Shown: positions 8,899 through 18,640 of the stretch, one piece after another | How positions within the stretch are numbered: position 1 is the stretch's first letter | Layout of the letters: every line of letters starts with the position of its first letter | Assembly: GCA_029882975.1 (NCBI GenBank) | Contig: JAOUJW010000024.1 | Location: 18,847-82,846, forward strand | DNA from: Gammaproteobacteria bacterium | Lineage (GTDB): Bacteria; Pseudomonadota; Gammaproteobacteria; SZUA-152 | Reading direction: 5' to 3' | DNA: 64,000 nt | Made by a program: the position numbers and the translations under genes | The notes under the pieces: model-generated | Database searches by the model: none | What the model was told of the DNA's origin: nothing | Seen by the model: only the letters and a program-made list of their open reading frames with translations

Positions 8899-10119
8899 TC
8901 ATCGATGATGTATGGCTTGAACCGGTTGGATCACAGCGGCTTTGATTGCCGGGTAGAGCACAGCAAGCACCGCCACGAGCGCCAGCACCAAAACAGGCTG
9001 CAACAAGGCTTCAGCGCTAACCTGGGCGCGAATCACCGGCTCCAGTGCAACACCGCCCCAGGAGACACCGCTGCTGAATGCAGTTAAATCTATGCCGTTG
9101 TCTTGAAAATACGCCGCCACCGGCCATCCACACACGATGGCTAATGTACCGGCGATAAATACCTGGATCAGGCTTTCTGCATAGATGAGCCGCAACAATT
9201 GCCAGGGACTTACTCCCACGGCTTTCATCACCCCGAACTCCTGAATACGTTCAAACACACTCATCAACATTGCGTTCAACACCACAGTGGCCACCGCCAC
9301 ATAGGTGATTAATAACATCACCAACATCTGGCTATCGGCAATTTCCAGAATATTGGCTAATACCGGCATGAGTTCGCGCCAACTTAGGGTTTCCTGTTGC
9401 GGTGCCAGGGCAAGCACACCGGCCACCGCTGCTTGCAGATCCGTGCTGCGGTCTGGACGCATCACTGCAATCTCATGTACTCCCTGAGGGAACACCATGA
9501 GCTCTCTGTAGCTGCTTTGCAGCATATACACTCCGGCACGATCCACATCATCAGCGACCGATTTAAGAATGCCTCGCACGAAGTACACATCATTGGCCAT
9601 AGAACCGTCCGCAGCTTGGCCCACAAACACCACTTCATCCCCCGGCTTCACGCCCAAGGTTCGGGATAATTTCCGACCCAGCACAATCCCATTGGGCTGT
9701 GAGTCGTGCAACCACTCACCCTGCAACACATGACGATGAATCTGTGTGACCGTTTGCTCGTATTGCGGCTCAATGGCACGAAGTTGCACCCCGGCTGATG
9801 CCGTACCTACCGCCGCCAGTCCGAAACCGTACAGGCGGGAACTGGCATACAACCCTTGGCCACGAATACTTTGCAGCAGAGCTTCATGATCGGTAATGGT
9901 GCTGTATAAATCGGGATCGTCGCGATAACCGGGCCGATGGATTTGTATATCCCCCAGATTCATACTCACGGCATTACGTTCACTGTCCTGCAGCATGCCC
10001 TCCATTAAGGCGGCAAACAAAATCATGATTAAGCCTGCAAAAGCCATGGCCAGTGTAGTCACCAGGGAGCGACGCCAACTGCGAACCACATTACGTAAAG
10101 ATAGCGAGAGGATATTCAT
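8899..10119 (-). CDS. FtsX/LolCE-like ABC permease (first in operon)
   Basis: This 406-residue permease has the same plan as its neighbour: an N-terminal helix, a periplasmic domain of about 220 residues and three C-terminal helices, with FERIQEFGVMKAVGVSP as the coupling motif. Its start overlaps the stop of the LolA-like gene by 4 bases. The sequences of the two permeases have diverged (only the framework motifs match by eye), supporting a heterodimer. The substrate is unknown; homology to LolCE suggests extraction of a lipid or lipidated molecule from the inner membrane. Confidence 0.9.
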   Translation of the reverse strand: MNILSLSLRNVVRSWRRSLVTTLAMAFAGLIMILFAALMEGMLQDSERNAVSMNLGDIQIHRPGYRDDPDLYSTITDHEALLQSIRGQGLYASSRLYGFGLAAVGTASAGVQLRAIEPQYEQTVTQIHRHVLQGEWLHDSQPNGIVLGRKLSRTLGVKPGDEVVFVGQAADGSMANDVYFVRGILKSVADDVDRAGVYMLQSSYRELMVFPQGVHEIAVMRPDRSTDLQAAVAGVLALAPQQETLSWRELMPVLANILEIADSQMLVMLLITYVAVATVVLNAMLMSVFERIQEFGVMKAVGVSPWQLLRLIYAESLIQVFIAGTLAIVCGWPVAAYFQDNGIDLTAFSSGVSWGGVALEPVIRAQVSAEALLQPVLVLALVAVLAVLYPAIKAAVIQPVQAIHHR

Positions 10120-10883
10120 TGCCGTTTGAGCCGGCTTAGGGAGAAAAAAGCATCCTGCAGGGGTATATTCAACTCCAGTTTCTTATACACCAGATGGGTG
10201 TACTCTTCGGGTTTATCCGCGGGAACCACGCGCATTTGTACCGGGATTTCCCGACCCCCGAGTTTTTGAATATCACTGAAACGGATGGTACGCGCCACCT
10301 TCATGTCTTCATCGTAGTAAAGCTGGGTGATGGGCAACAACGTTTTGGCTTGAACCGTTACCACCACTTTACCCCACACCACCGCCGCATCGGGCTTGGG
10401 CACCAGGGTAAACTCTATAACCGGCACCCCATCGCGCACGCCTTCAAAACTGATATCCGGGTTAAAATCATCTTCCATGCGCGACTCTTTCACTAAGTCA
10501 TCATTGGTAAAATGACTGCCCATCCAGGAACCCATCATCATGCTGGAGGTCAGACGTACCGTGCGATTGGTTTTGGGTAAGTAACTGTAAATACTGTTAC
10601 CGGATTTGAGACTGGCCGTCCCTTTTTCCTTCAGCGGCTTGAGAATGCGAACCAGGGTTTTGTCCTTGCCCTTACTCCACCCTTCCATGGTCATATTGCG
10701 GGTATAGTGGGCTGTACGTACTTCCATGGTCATGACCGTATGCGATGAATCGCCACGCCACATGTCGTCGATTTGCCGCAGGATTTGGCGGGTACGTTCC
10801 AGTGATGTCGTGTCCGCCAAGGCTGAATGGGCTCCGGCCAAAAGCAATCCCAGCAATAGAGACAAACTCAAGCATTCACGCAT
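10116..10883 (-). CDS. LolA-like periplasmic protein (outer-membrane lipoprotein-sorting family)
   Basis: The start is placed at the ATG at 10881-10883 (255 residues), which follows AAGGA at good spacing and opens a clean signal peptide cut after HSALA; an upstream ATG would add 21 residues. The mature protein resembles the LolA-like family often found beside RND or FtsX-type transporters, with motifs such as TASLKSGNSIYSYLPKTNR and a beta-rich fold expected to bind lipid in a concave pocket. As first gene of the operon it probably shuttles the substrate across the periplasm from the two permeases towards the beta-barrel encoded last. Confidence 0.8.
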   Translation of the reverse strand: MRECLSLSLLLGLLLAGAHSALADTTSLERTRQILRQIDDMWRGDSSHTVMTMEVRTAHYTRNMTMEGWSKGKDKTLVRILKPLKEKGTASLKSGNSIYSYLPKTNRTVRLTSSMMMGSWMGSHFTNDDLVKESRMEDDFNPDISFEGVRDGVPVIEFTLVPKPDAAVVWGKVVVTVQAKTLLPITQLYYDEDMKVARTIRFSDIQKLGGREIPVQMRVVPADKPEEYTHLVYKKLELNIPLQDAFFSLSRLKRQ

Positions 10884-10911
10884 CACCACCCGTCCTTTCC
10901 ACGAAGTCCAT

Positions 10912-10940
10912 GAATTAAACACCAAATAAACAACTGCCAA
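10912..10940 (-). promoter_or_regulatory. Candidate promoter of the Lol-like operon
   Basis: On the minus strand TTGGCA (10940-10935) and TAATTC (10917-10912) are separated by exactly 17 bases, which would give a leader of about 20 bases before the LolA-like start codon. Confidence 0.45.
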
Positions 10941-11449
10941 TACCAAAAAAAAACGACAAGAACTCTAATAAGTATAGTAAATACCGTGAACAGGATGATT
11001 GCCAAAAGACGCCCGATTACATTTCATCCACTTCGGGGGGAACTTGTCAGTCGTAACAAATAATCGTGTAAACTAAGGGGGTTTACAGACGAAAGACCCG
11101 ATTGTCCGCAATCAGAACAATCCGGCCGTTCCTACACAGAAAATTCCAAATGAGACCACTTTCACCCGCGGTACTTTCTGTTTATATATCCATACGTCGT
11201 TAGGCAGTAACTTTACGGAAATCATCAGGTTTACGAATTTACTCAGTCTCCGATGAAAGATCAACGACGTTACTACCGGCAACAAAGCCCTTTATTTGCA
11301 AAATATCGACAAACAATTTTTTAGTTTTGCGGCGAATCCACTTACGCGAATCATAGCGGTGTGCGTACATCACAAGCCAACGCCCAGCTTATCGTTCTGG
11401 ATGAGCCTCTCTGCGGATTCTACTAAAAGAAAGTGTTTGAGCTGGAAAC
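10941..11449. other. Intergenic stretch without a recognised gene
   Basis: About 510 bases lie between the Lol-like operon promoter and the tRNA(Met) terminator. Only very short frames occur. The segment 11070-11440 was examined for tmRNA, 6S RNA and RNase P features and none was found. An undescribed non-coding RNA cannot be excluded. Confidence 0.5.
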
Positions 11450-11478
11450 AAAATAGCCGCATCTAATGCGGCTATTTT
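11450..11478 (-). terminator. Terminator downstream of tRNA(Met)
   Basis: AAAATAGCCGCAT pairs perfectly over 13 bp with ATGCGGCTATTTT around a 3-base spacer. Read on the minus strand it lies 11 bases after the CCA end of the tRNA and finishes with TTTTG. Confidence 0.8.
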
Positions 11479-11489
11479 GCTTGGGAAAA

Positions 11490-11566
11490 TGGTGGCTACA
11501 CCGGGATTCGAACCTGGGACCCCATCATTATGAGTGATGTGCTCTAACCAGCTGAGCTATGTAGCC
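11490..11566 (-). tRNA. tRNA-Met (CAT), elongator
   Basis: The 77-nt gene folds into a full cloverleaf with encoded CCA. The anticodon stem-loop CATCA-CTCATAA-TGATG carries CAT, and the sequence is nearly that of E. coli elongator tRNA(Met), including GGTTCGAATCC in the T arm. The first acceptor pair is G-C, unlike initiator tRNA, which has a mismatch. It has its own promoter and terminator. Confidence 0.95.
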
Positions 11567-11589
11567 TTTCGTTTTTCGGAAAGGGCGCA

Positions 11590-11618
11590 ATTTTGCTGGG
11601 AAAGCGTCATGCTGTCAA
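11590..11618 (-). promoter_or_regulatory. tRNA(Met) promoter with GC-rich discriminator
   Basis: On the minus strand an exact TTGACA (11618-11613) is followed after 17 bases by CAAAAT (11595-11590) and then TGCGCCC. A GC-rich discriminator of this kind is characteristic of stringently controlled stable-RNA promoters. The start would be near 11583, about 17 bases ahead of the mature tRNA. Confidence 0.75.
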
Positions 11619-12268
11619 GTTTTCTATGGATCACAAATAAGAGCCTCTTAGTATTACATCTTATTAATCAATTAGTTAGCGATTTTCTCCGGTTTGGAAA
11701 AACTCGACCATCATCTGCATATAGAAGCAAACCGACAACTCTAAGCCATTTCGATGAAATTTTGACTGGATTCCTGGGTTTTAGCAGTTAAACTGTATCA
11801 ATATGTTTATAATAAATTTTTTCAGTTCCTTTCTATTTCAGATCCGCGGCACCCTGGGGATGCTCCCCGAACACTACCCATTTGACCAGTACCACCCCTG
11901 CTTGAGCCAACGTAACATGCCCGTTACGAGATTCGCGTTTTCTTATCCTTTTTCAAACCCTGTTTCAAACAAAGAATTTTTACCGGCGCCTAAGATCATA
12001 AATGGGCGTCTGAAACTCGGGGATCTCTGATTAATTCTTGGATGAGCAAAAACGATTTGTTTCGCATAAATGCCATTCCTGGAATGAACCAGCGGTTCCC
12101 TCGATAAATCAGTATCTTAAAGTCATAATCCGGTGTATGCTCAAGCCTCGCAAAGCAGGCTATTGTCACGGAAAACAGTATGCGTCCATGGACGGGCGAG
12201 AGAGACTGAATAGAGCGGATTAAGACTTTGACTCAACAACAGCTGTCCGGGCCAGGGGGCGGATTTGC
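11619..12268. other. Intergenic stretch without a recognised gene
   Basis: About 650 bases separate the tRNA promoter from the glycosyltransferase gene. Plus-strand frames of 60-75 codons exist but have unconvincing composition, no good ribosome-binding sites and no recognisable motifs. It could be decayed DNA. Confidence 0.5.
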
Positions 12269-13189
12269 ATGCTTTTATACTATGCACTGGGTGGTGGTTA
12301 TGGTCATATAACCAGAGCCATGTCTGTGATTCATACACTGGGCATTAAAGAGGAAGTGCTGCTACTGACTTCTTTGGAACACACCCTGGAAGATACACCG
12401 TTTAAAATACTGCCGTCGAACGTCATTCCCTTGGATTGTCCTCACTACGATTTTTCTCAAAAACTCAAATTACAAGCTTTCATACAAGACATCATTGAGC
12501 ATCACGACGTCAGTCAGGCTTTTGTTGACACGTTTCCCATGGGAATATTTGGTGAGCTGGATTTTCTACAGGAACATATTCCACTGACCCATATTGCTCG
12601 GATTCTGAAGTGGCAAAATTACACCAAATACATCACGGCAACACAACACCGCTTCCAAACCACCTATGTCATAGAAACGCTGCATAGTGATCACTTACAT
12701 TGGCTCAACCGTCACAGCGATCACGTGTTTCCACTGCCTTTGACCCACATGAAATACAGTCATGAAAAAGTCGCTCAGGCTCTGAGTCAGGCCCTCAGAA
12801 GGGAAATATCGGAGTCATGGTTGGTGGTACACAGCGGCCCGAGACATGAAATCCACGAGCTTTTATTGTTTGTCAAAGAAGTGCAGGAAATAGAAAACGC
12901 CCGACCACCTATAGTGCTGATCTGCCCGGGCGAGTATGAAACCACCCCCGAACTGGCTAAACTGGATATATCCCAGTGCAATCTGTACCCGGCCTACCCA
13001 TTGTTTCCGCTGGCCAAACGCATATTCACCGGCTGTGGATTTAACGTCATGTCGGAACTGAAAACCTGCAGCAAAAAACATCACTTCATCCCATTTGACC
13101 GGGTATTCGACGATCAACATTTTCGTGCCGCCAACTACAACAAACAATACCGCAATTCAAAGAAAACCCATAAGCCGGAAACGGCCTGA
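12269..13189 (+). CDS. MurG/GT-B-like glycosyltransferase family protein
   Basis: The protein has 306 residues. It opens with LLYYALGGGYGHITRA, the glycine-rich, nucleotide-facing loop plus His seen in MurG and related GT-B enzymes. Near the C-terminus, TGCGFNVMSEL followed by HHFIPFDRVFDDQHFRA resembles the donor-binding segment of the second Rossmann domain. It is somewhat shorter than typical GT-B proteins (350-400). It stands alone, with no other cell-surface sugar genes nearby and AT-rich DNA upstream. Donor and acceptor are unknown. It converges with the gene at 13212. Confidence 0.7.
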   Translation: MLLYYALGGGYGHITRAMSVIHTLGIKEEVLLLTSLEHTLEDTPFKILPSNVIPLDCPHYDFSQKLKLQAFIQDIIEHHDVSQAFVDTFPMGIFGELDFLQEHIPLTHIARILKWQNYTKYITATQHRFQTTYVIETLHSDHLHWLNRHSDHVFPLPLTHMKYSHEKVAQALSQALRREISESWLVVHSGPRHEIHELLLFVKEVQEIENARPPIVLICPGEYETTPELAKLDISQCNLYPAYPLFPLAKRIFTGCGFNVMSELKTCSKKHHFIPFDRVFDDQHFRAANYNKQYRNSKKTHKPETA

Positions 13190-13211
13190 ACGAATCCCAC
13201 CCAATGGTTCA

Positions 13212-13973
13212 CTATTTTTGCTGTCGGTAGCGCTTTAAACGAAAGGATTTGTACATACCGGCAGCTGTAAACACCCAAGCACAGACAAAATATGCCATGA
13301 TGGCTTTCAGTTGACCTATAGCAAAGGGCTGACTGCCGTGTTGCAGCATTTTCTCAGGGTATAGAGCAAAACTCGGGGCTGCTCCAAACCCGCATAAATT
13401 CCATGCTGCCAGCGCAAAACACAAATAACCCATAGCCTGCAAATCAGCCGCCGCTTTATATGAAGTGGTTAAGGCTGATCGATATTTCATCCAGAACCAA
13501 AACGAAATAATGACACATGTGAGAATAATATACCCGCCGGTCCCGAAGTAAGCGCCGCTGATACTGCGCCCAAATGCATGTGGCACCAACACGGGGAAAC
13601 TTAGCAGAAACAATGCCGTCACCACATACAAGCCTAAATTGGAAGAGCGCTTGGCGCTGAACCAAAGAGCGCTGATCACCATCAGCGCAAAACCCAAAGG
13701 GGTACCAAACGCGAATACAAAAAACAAACCCATATCCGCCGGCTTGTTTCGCATGGCTTCCAGACTGGTATTTTGCAGGGTGTCTTGCACTACATAACCC
13801 AGCTGAACACAAGCCACGGCAATGACAACCCCAATAAAAAACAACCAGGGACTTAACCGGTAGCCGTCCCAGCGATTGCCGGAGCTACCTTTTGCGGTGA
13901 TTTCCCGATGGTAAACTGCATCTTCTTCGAGCGGATCCGCTTCTTCATCGTGCGCTGCAATTTCTTTGCTCAT
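13212..13973 (-). CDS. Polytopic membrane protein of unknown function
   Basis: The protein has 253 residues. An acidic cytoplasmic N-terminus (about 45 residues) precedes about six hydrophobic helices, for example WLFFIGVVIAVACVQLGYVV, FFVFAFGTPLGFALMVISAL and YIILTCVIISFWFWM, and ends in a basic tail FRLKRYRQQK, consistent with both termini in the cytoplasm. No transporter motif was recognised. Confidence 0.65.
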   Translation of the reverse strand: MSKEIAAHDEEADPLEEDAVYHREITAKGSSGNRWDGYRLSPWLFFIGVVIAVACVQLGYVVQDTLQNTSLEAMRNKPADMGLFFVFAFGTPLGFALMVISALWFSAKRSSNLGLYVVTALFLLSFPVLVPHAFGRSISGAYFGTGGYIILTCVIISFWFWMKYRSALTTSYKAAADLQAMGYLCFALAAWNLCGFGAAPSFALYPEKMLQHGSQPFAIGQLKAIMAYFVCAWVFTAAGMYKSFRLKRYRQQK

Positions 13974-14048
13974 ACATCCACCTTGCCTCTACTACCGATT
14001 GCTCCCGGCAACCCGCTTTACTCTTTCCCCGGCCATTGAATCCAGCCG

Positions 14049-14900
14049 CTATCCTTGGGAAAGCTCATCAAAACTGGCTGCGTAATGTTCCAGCTTGTTT
14101 GCCAGATGCGCCATTTGCGCTTTACTGATTCCACTGTTCATGGCCAATAGCATGTTTTGCACCACTAGACGGTTAGCTTGCAACTTGTCCTTATAAGCTT
14201 GCGGATACAACCGCTTGGCCTGTGCAAACAGTTCCATCAACTGTTTGCGCATAGCCTCAGGTTGCGCTTCGTGGTATAGGATCTGCTTCAACTGCTCTTG
14301 CCATTGCAAGCGAAACGCATACCGGTCCGCATGGATAGGTACCAATTGTGCCGCATATGTGGAAATCATCTTTTCCTGGGCTTCGGATAGATCTCCCAGC
14401 CAGTCAGAAAAATTGTCCTGCATTTTTTCGACAATTTTTTCCAGTTTTTCCTCATCACTGATAGCAATGTATTTTTCCTGGTATTCTGCATTCAGCGATT
14501 TGAGATTCTGGAACAATTCCGTTTTTTGCTCCGACGAAATCGTCAACAACAGGTCCGCGATAGGCGGGGCTGCGGCTGCCATTAACGCCTCCCACCCTTG
14601 ATCAAAACCTTGAAATATTTCTTGGATTTTTTCCGCTGACAGACCGTTACTTACATCGGTGCGGGCCTTACGCAACATTTTGGAATACACGCTGAGTTGC
14701 GTACTTCTGTGCCAAGCGAGTAGACTATTGAGTTTGTTATGAAGTTTTATTTGCTGATCTTCGTCCAGGGTGACGAAATCATCAACATAAAATGGCACCA
14801 CCCAGTCAAGGCGGTTGTAGATCATACTAACACCGCATGCCGAGACACTGAAACTCAGCACCAGGATCAACCATAGTGTTCGAAAGGACGGTTTCCGCAT
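14049..14900 (-). CDS. DUF6279-type lipoprotein
   Basis: The start is taken at the ATG at 14898-14900, giving 283 residues with a lipoprotein signal peptide ending in the lipobox SVSAC. The mature chain begins with YNRLDWVVPFYVDDFVTLD, the hallmark of the DUF6279 family, and is otherwise helical with regularly spaced Gln and Glu. The function is unknown in the family. An earlier ATG would add 29 residues with no signal-like character. The gene follows ychF on the same strand by about 95 bases. Confidence 0.8.
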   Translation of the reverse strand: MRKPSFRTLWLILVLSFSVSACGVSMIYNRLDWVVPFYVDDFVTLDEDQQIKLHNKLNSLLAWHRSTQLSVYSKMLRKARTDVSNGLSAEKIQEIFQGFDQGWEALMAAAAPPIADLLLTISSEQKTELFQNLKSLNAEYQEKYIAISDEEKLEKIVEKMQDNFSDWLGDLSEAQEKMISTYAAQLVPIHADRYAFRLQWQEQLKQILYHEAQPEAMRKQLMELFAQAKRLYPQAYKDKLQANRLVVQNMLLAMNSGISKAQMAHLANKLEHYAASFDELSQG

Positions 14901-14995
14901 GAAATCACTCCAGCAGTGAGTGATTAATATAGCATGAGGCTGGGAAAAATTGTAACTGGGGGCATCTGGCCAATCCCCCGACACCAAATTCTTAG

Positions 14996-16087
14996 TTAGA
15001 CGTTAAACCGAAAGTGCATCACATCACCGTCATGAGTTACATACTCCTTACCTTCCAAACGCCACTTACCGGCTTCTTTAGCACCCTGCTCTCCACCATG
15101 AGTGATAAAGTCTGAATAGGCAACAACTTCGGCACGAATAAACCCTTTTTCGAAATCCGTATGAATCACACCTGCGGCTTGTGGTGCTGTAGCCCCTACC
15201 CGAACCGTCCAGGCCCGCACCTCTTTCACGCCAGCAGTGAAATACGTATGCAAGTTCAGCAATTTATATCCTGCCCGTATGACCCGATTCAGGCCCGGTT
15301 CCTGTAACCCCAATTCGTCCAAGAATTCCTGCCTTTCATCGTCTGCCAACTCCACCAACTCCGATTCAATAGCTGCGCAAACCGGCACCACTTCCGCGTC
15401 TTCCGTTGCCGCCAGCTGTTTCACCTGTTCCAGGAAGGGATTGTTTTCAAATCCACTCTCCGCCACATTAGCAATATACAAAGTCGGTTTCACGGTCAAA
15501 AAATGAAACTCTCGCAACTGTTCCAATTCCGCCGCATCCAGCCCCAAGGTGCGCACCGGTGCCCCTTGATCCAAGTGGTCACGAATACGTTCCAGCAATT
15601 TTTGTAGTGCAATTGCCGCTTTGTCGCCGCTTTTTGCGGCTTTACTTGCTTTGATCAAGCCTTTTTCCACGGACTGTAAATCCGCCAATGCCAATTCGGT
15701 ATTGATGATTTCAATATCATTGATTGGATTTACCTTCCCGGCCACATGCACCACATCGTCATCTTCAAAACAACGCACCACATGTGCTACGGCATCCGTC
15801 TCGCGAATGTTAGCCAAAAATTGATTACCCAAGCCTTCACCTTTGGAAGCCCCTGCCACCAAGCCGGCAATGTCCACAAACTCAATCGTGGTGGGTATCA
15901 CTTTTTGGGGTTTGACGATTTTTGCTAATTCATCCAAGCGCGGATCAGGCACCGGCACTACCCCAACATTGGGCTCTATAGTACAGAAAGGATAATTTTC
16001 CGCTTGTATTCCGGCTTTGGTCAAAGCGTTAAACAAGGTGGATTTCCCTACATTGGGCAATCCGACAATTCCACACTTAATACCCAT
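14996..16087 (-). CDS. ychF: Redox-regulated ATPase YchF
   Basis: The 363-residue protein has the P-loop GLPNVGKST at residues 8-16, [20 protein letters not shown] as switch region, and NVAES in place of the usual NKxD, which explains the ATP preference of this OLA1/YchF branch of Obg-family proteins. The C-terminal TGS domain ends in HFRFNV. YchF binds ribosomes and is implicated in stress responses. Its position just downstream of pth is a conserved gammaproteobacterial pairing. Confidence 0.97.
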   Translation of the reverse strand: MGIKCGIVGLPNVGKSTLFNALTKAGIQAENYPFCTIEPNVGVVPVPDPRLDELAKIVKPQKVIPTTIEFVDIAGLVAGASKGEGLGNQFLANIRETDAVAHVVRCFEDDDVVHVAGKVNPINDIEIINTELALADLQSVEKGLIKASKAAKSGDKAAIALQKLLERIRDHLDQGAPVRTLGLDAAELEQLREFHFLTVKPTLYIANVAESGFENNPFLEQVKQLAATEDAEVVPVCAAIESELVELADDERQEFLDELGLQEPGLNRVIRAGYKLLNLHTYFTAGVKEVRAWTVRVGATAPQAAGVIHTDFEKGFIRAEVVAYSDFITHGGEQGAKEAGKWRLEGKEYVTHDGDVMHFRFNV

Positions 16088-16115
16088 ATTCGATCCTCAT
16101 TGCAAAGCCGAGCGG

Positions 16116-16700
16116 CTAACGTTCTATTTTAATACTGTGCAGATGATTCATGGCAATCTGCAATTTGCCGTCCAGTAGCTGGGGAAGATAGCGAATCGAT
16201 TCGTCAATGATGTCTTCAATACGCTCAGCATCCGCTTTGGCCGCTTTGCCCAGCACGTAATCCGCTACCTCGCGGCTATTGCCCGGATGTCCAATTCCTA
16301 TACGTAGACGCAAGAATTCCTTACCCAATTGCGCCGCGATATCCCTAAGACCGTTATGACCGCCATGGCCACCGCCTTTTTTCAAACGCACCTCTCCAGG
16401 CGGAAGATCCAGCTCATCGTGCACCACCAGTATGTTTTCCACCGGAATTTTGTAAAACCGGGAAATAGCCGCTACGGCAAGACCACTGCGGTTCATATAA
16501 GTATGGGGTTTGAGCAGGCGGATTTGATAACCATCAAGGCTCAACAGGCAAACATCAGCATGAAATTTACTTTCATTACGAAACAGCACACCTTTTTGCC
16601 GAGCCAATTCATCTACCAACCAAAAACCGGCGTTATGCCGCGTGAGCTCATATTGGGGACCGGGATTTCCCAACCCCACAATGAGATCAATAGTCGACAT
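16116..16700 (-). CDS. pth: Peptidyl-tRNA hydrolase
   Basis: This 194-residue enzyme recycles peptidyl-tRNAs released from stalled ribosomes. It carries GLGNPGPQYELTRHNAGF with the catalytic His of RHNAGF, the YMNRSG loop, VVHDELDLPPGE and GGGHGGHNGLRDI, all standard for Pth. It lies between rplY and ychF on the same strand. Confidence 0.97.
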   Translation of the reverse strand: MSTIDLIVGLGNPGPQYELTRHNAGFWLVDELARQKGVLFRNESKFHADVCLLSLDGYQIRLLKPHTYMNRSGLAVAAISRFYKIPVENILVVHDELDLPPGEVRLKKGGGHGGHNGLRDIAAQLGKEFLRLRIGIGHPGNSREVADYVLGKAAKADAERIEDIIDESIRYLPQLLDGKLQIAMNHLHSIKIER

Positions 16701-16730
16701 AAACGCCGGTTTTAGGAGAGCTATCCGATT

Positions 16731-17339
16731 TTATTCGGCAGCGGCTTCTTCCGCAGCACCACCCTTAGGAGCATGACAACTAACTACCGCTGTATCGTGA
16801 TCCGCTCCGTGGCTTAAAGCAGGAATGGTCACACCGCTGGGCAGTTTAATATCGGAAAGATGTAAAGCCTGCCCCGTTTCCAATGTGGATAAATCCACTT
16901 CGATAAACTCCGGTAAATCCTTGGCCATACACAACACATCCAGGCTGGTCATGGAATGGGACACGCTGCCACCAGCCTTTACGCCCGGTGAATTGGCTTC
17001 ACCCACAAAGTGCAGAGGAACATGCATGTGAATTTTGTCCGTTTCGCTAACCCGTTGGAAATCCATGTGCAGGATTTTCGGCTTACTGGGATCCCGTTGC
17101 ACATCTTTCAGCACAACTTTCTCGCTGTTCCCACCAACCTTCATGGTAAGGATATGAGAATAGAATGCTTCGTGCTCCAGATGATGCAACATTTCATTGT
17201 GATTCATCAGTATTGATACTGCATCTTGTCCCGCACCATACATAACACCAGGTACTTTATTCGCATGACGCAGGCGGCGGCTCGCACCCTTCCCCACATC
17301 CGTACGAACTTCGGCTTCCACCGTAAAACTTATACTCAT
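16731..17339 (-). CDS. rplY: 50S ribosomal protein L25 with CTC/TL5 extension
   Basis: From the ATG at 17337-17339 (GGAG eight bases upstream) the protein has 202 residues. The N-terminal L25 domain binds 5S rRNA and contains GASRRLRHANKVPGVMYG. A second beta domain, as in general stress protein CTC and Thermus TL5, follows from about residue 95, and the chain ends in an alanine/glutamate-rich tail. The frame is open for a further 50 codons upstream, but that part overlaps no other conserved protein and lacks L25 similarity. Confidence 0.95.
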   Translation of the reverse strand: MSISFTVEAEVRTDVGKGASRRLRHANKVPGVMYGAGQDAVSILMNHNEMLHHLEHEAFYSHILTMKVGGNSEKVVLKDVQRDPSKPKILHMDFQRVSETDKIHMHVPLHFVGEANSPGVKAGGSVSHSMTSLDVLCMAKDLPEFIEVDLSTLETGQALHLSDIKLPSGVTIPALSHGADHDTAVVSCHAPKGGAAEEAAAE

Positions 17340-17485
17340 TGTCAGTCTCCAAGTCTCAATTAACAACCAGCGAAACCGTGTAAAAAAACATCGGCTTGCG
17401 CTCTCATGCAATCCGCAGATTGCCTCTTCAACACCGGATTTCGCGACCAAATCCCGTGTTGAAAACAGATAATCAGTCCATAAAC

Positions 17486-18439
17486 TCAATCCATGAACAA
17501 TGAACTGACAGATTCTTCGTTACTGATGCGGCGCATCGTTTCCGCCAGTAAACCGGCGATACTGAGCTGGCGGATCTTGCCACAAGCCTGGGCCGCATCG
17601 GTCAGTGGAATCGTATCCGTAACCACCAACTCATCTAATTCTGATGCAGTGATGTTTGCCACTGCCTTGCCCGACAAGACAGCATGAGTACAGTAGGCCA
17701 CCACTTTGTCTGCGCCGTGTTCTTTTAATGCTTGTGCCGCCATGCATAAAGTCCCGGCGGTATCTACCAAGTCATCAATCAAAACGCATTGTCGCCCTTC
17801 TACGTCACCGATGATATTCATCACTTTAGCTTCATTAGGCCGGGGACGTCGTTTATCGATGATGGCCAAATCCGCATCGTCCAAACGTTTCGCCAATGCT
17901 CTGGCTCGTACCACCCCGCCCACGTCAGGGGATACCACAATCAAATTTGGATATTCCTGCCGCCACACATCACCTAACAAGATTGGGGATGCGTAAATAT
18001 TGTCCATGGGTTTTTCAAAAAAACCCTGAATCTGGTCAGCGTGCAAATCAACCGTAAGTACCCGATCTGCACCGGTGGTGGTAATCAAGTCCGCCACGAC
18101 CTTTGCTGTTAACGGCACTCTGGCCGAACGAGGCCGGCGATCTTGACGGGAATAACCAAAATAGGGAATAACCGCGGTAATACGATAAGCCGAAGCCCGG
18201 CGAACCGCGTCGATAAACACCAACAATTCCATTAAGTTATCGTTGGTAGGCGCGCAAGTTGGTTGAATAATGAAAACATCCCGACCACGGACATTTTCCA
18301 TCAACTCCAGCATCACCTCGCCGTCGCTGAAACGGCCGATTTGTACCTTACCCAGAGAAATGCTCAGGTAATTGGCCACAGCCTGGGCTAAGTTAGAATT
18401 GGCGTTTCCGGCAAACACCATCATTCTGCCGTCAGACAC
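17486..18439 (-). CDS. prs: Ribose-phosphate pyrophosphokinase
   Basis: The enzyme makes PRPP from ribose 5-phosphate and ATP for nucleotide, His and Trp synthesis. The start is placed at the GTG at 18439-18437, with GAGGG about nine bases upstream, giving 317 residues, close to the E. coli length of 315. Motifs include [30 protein letters not shown] and the PRPP-binding loop [13 protein letters not shown]. The upstream open frame of 34 codons has no similarity to the family. tRNA(Gln) and ispE lie upstream. Confidence 0.96.
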   Translation of the reverse strand: MSDGRMMVFAGNANSNLAQAVANYLSISLGKVQIGRFSDGEVMLELMENVRGRDVFIIQPTCAPTNDNLMELLVFIDAVRRASAYRITAVIPYFGYSRQDRRPRSARVPLTAKVVADLITTTGADRVLTVDLHADQIQGFFEKPMDNIYASPILLGDVWRQEYPNLIVVSPDVGGVVRARALAKRLDDADLAIIDKRRPRPNEAKVMNIIGDVEGRQCVLIDDLVDTAGTLCMAAQALKEHGADKVVAYCTHAVLSGKAVANITASELDELVVTDTIPLTDAAQACGKIRQLSIAGLLAETMRRISNEESVSSLFMD

Positions 18440-18640
18440 GGTTGAAACCCTCTTAAAAAGTGTGACCTTAAACAAGCTTATCCTAGGCTGAAACAGAATC
18501 GGCGCACAGCGCCTTAGGGTCAGCTCCGCTGCGCCGTTCAAAATCCCCGCTGCGCGGGCATTTTGTCGAACCTTTTGACGGTTCTCATCCAGCGTGCTAA
18601 TAGCTCGTACTTGTTAAACCTGCCAGCCCAATCAATTATT

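Noticed and set aside
5633..10940. The operon interpreted as the housekeeping LolCDE-LolA system
   Set aside because: The terminal beta-barrel and the LolA-like rather than LolA sequence argue for a specialised system, although this cannot be settled without the rest of the genome.
11070..11450. Possible tmRNA, 6S RNA or RNase P RNA gene
   Set aside because: No tRNA-like end, tag peptide or conserved core of these RNAs could be found.
12140..12200. A CGCAAAGCAGGC stretch recalling the cyclic-di-GMP-I riboswitch core
   Set aside because: The preceding AAACC tetraloop-receptor region and the paired stems of the class are missing, so the match is only a short coincidence.
11534..12223. Plus-strand frames of 60-85 codons between tRNA(Met) and the glycosyltransferase
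   Set aside because: They lack good ribosome-binding sites and recognisable motifs, and the first one runs through the tRNA gene.
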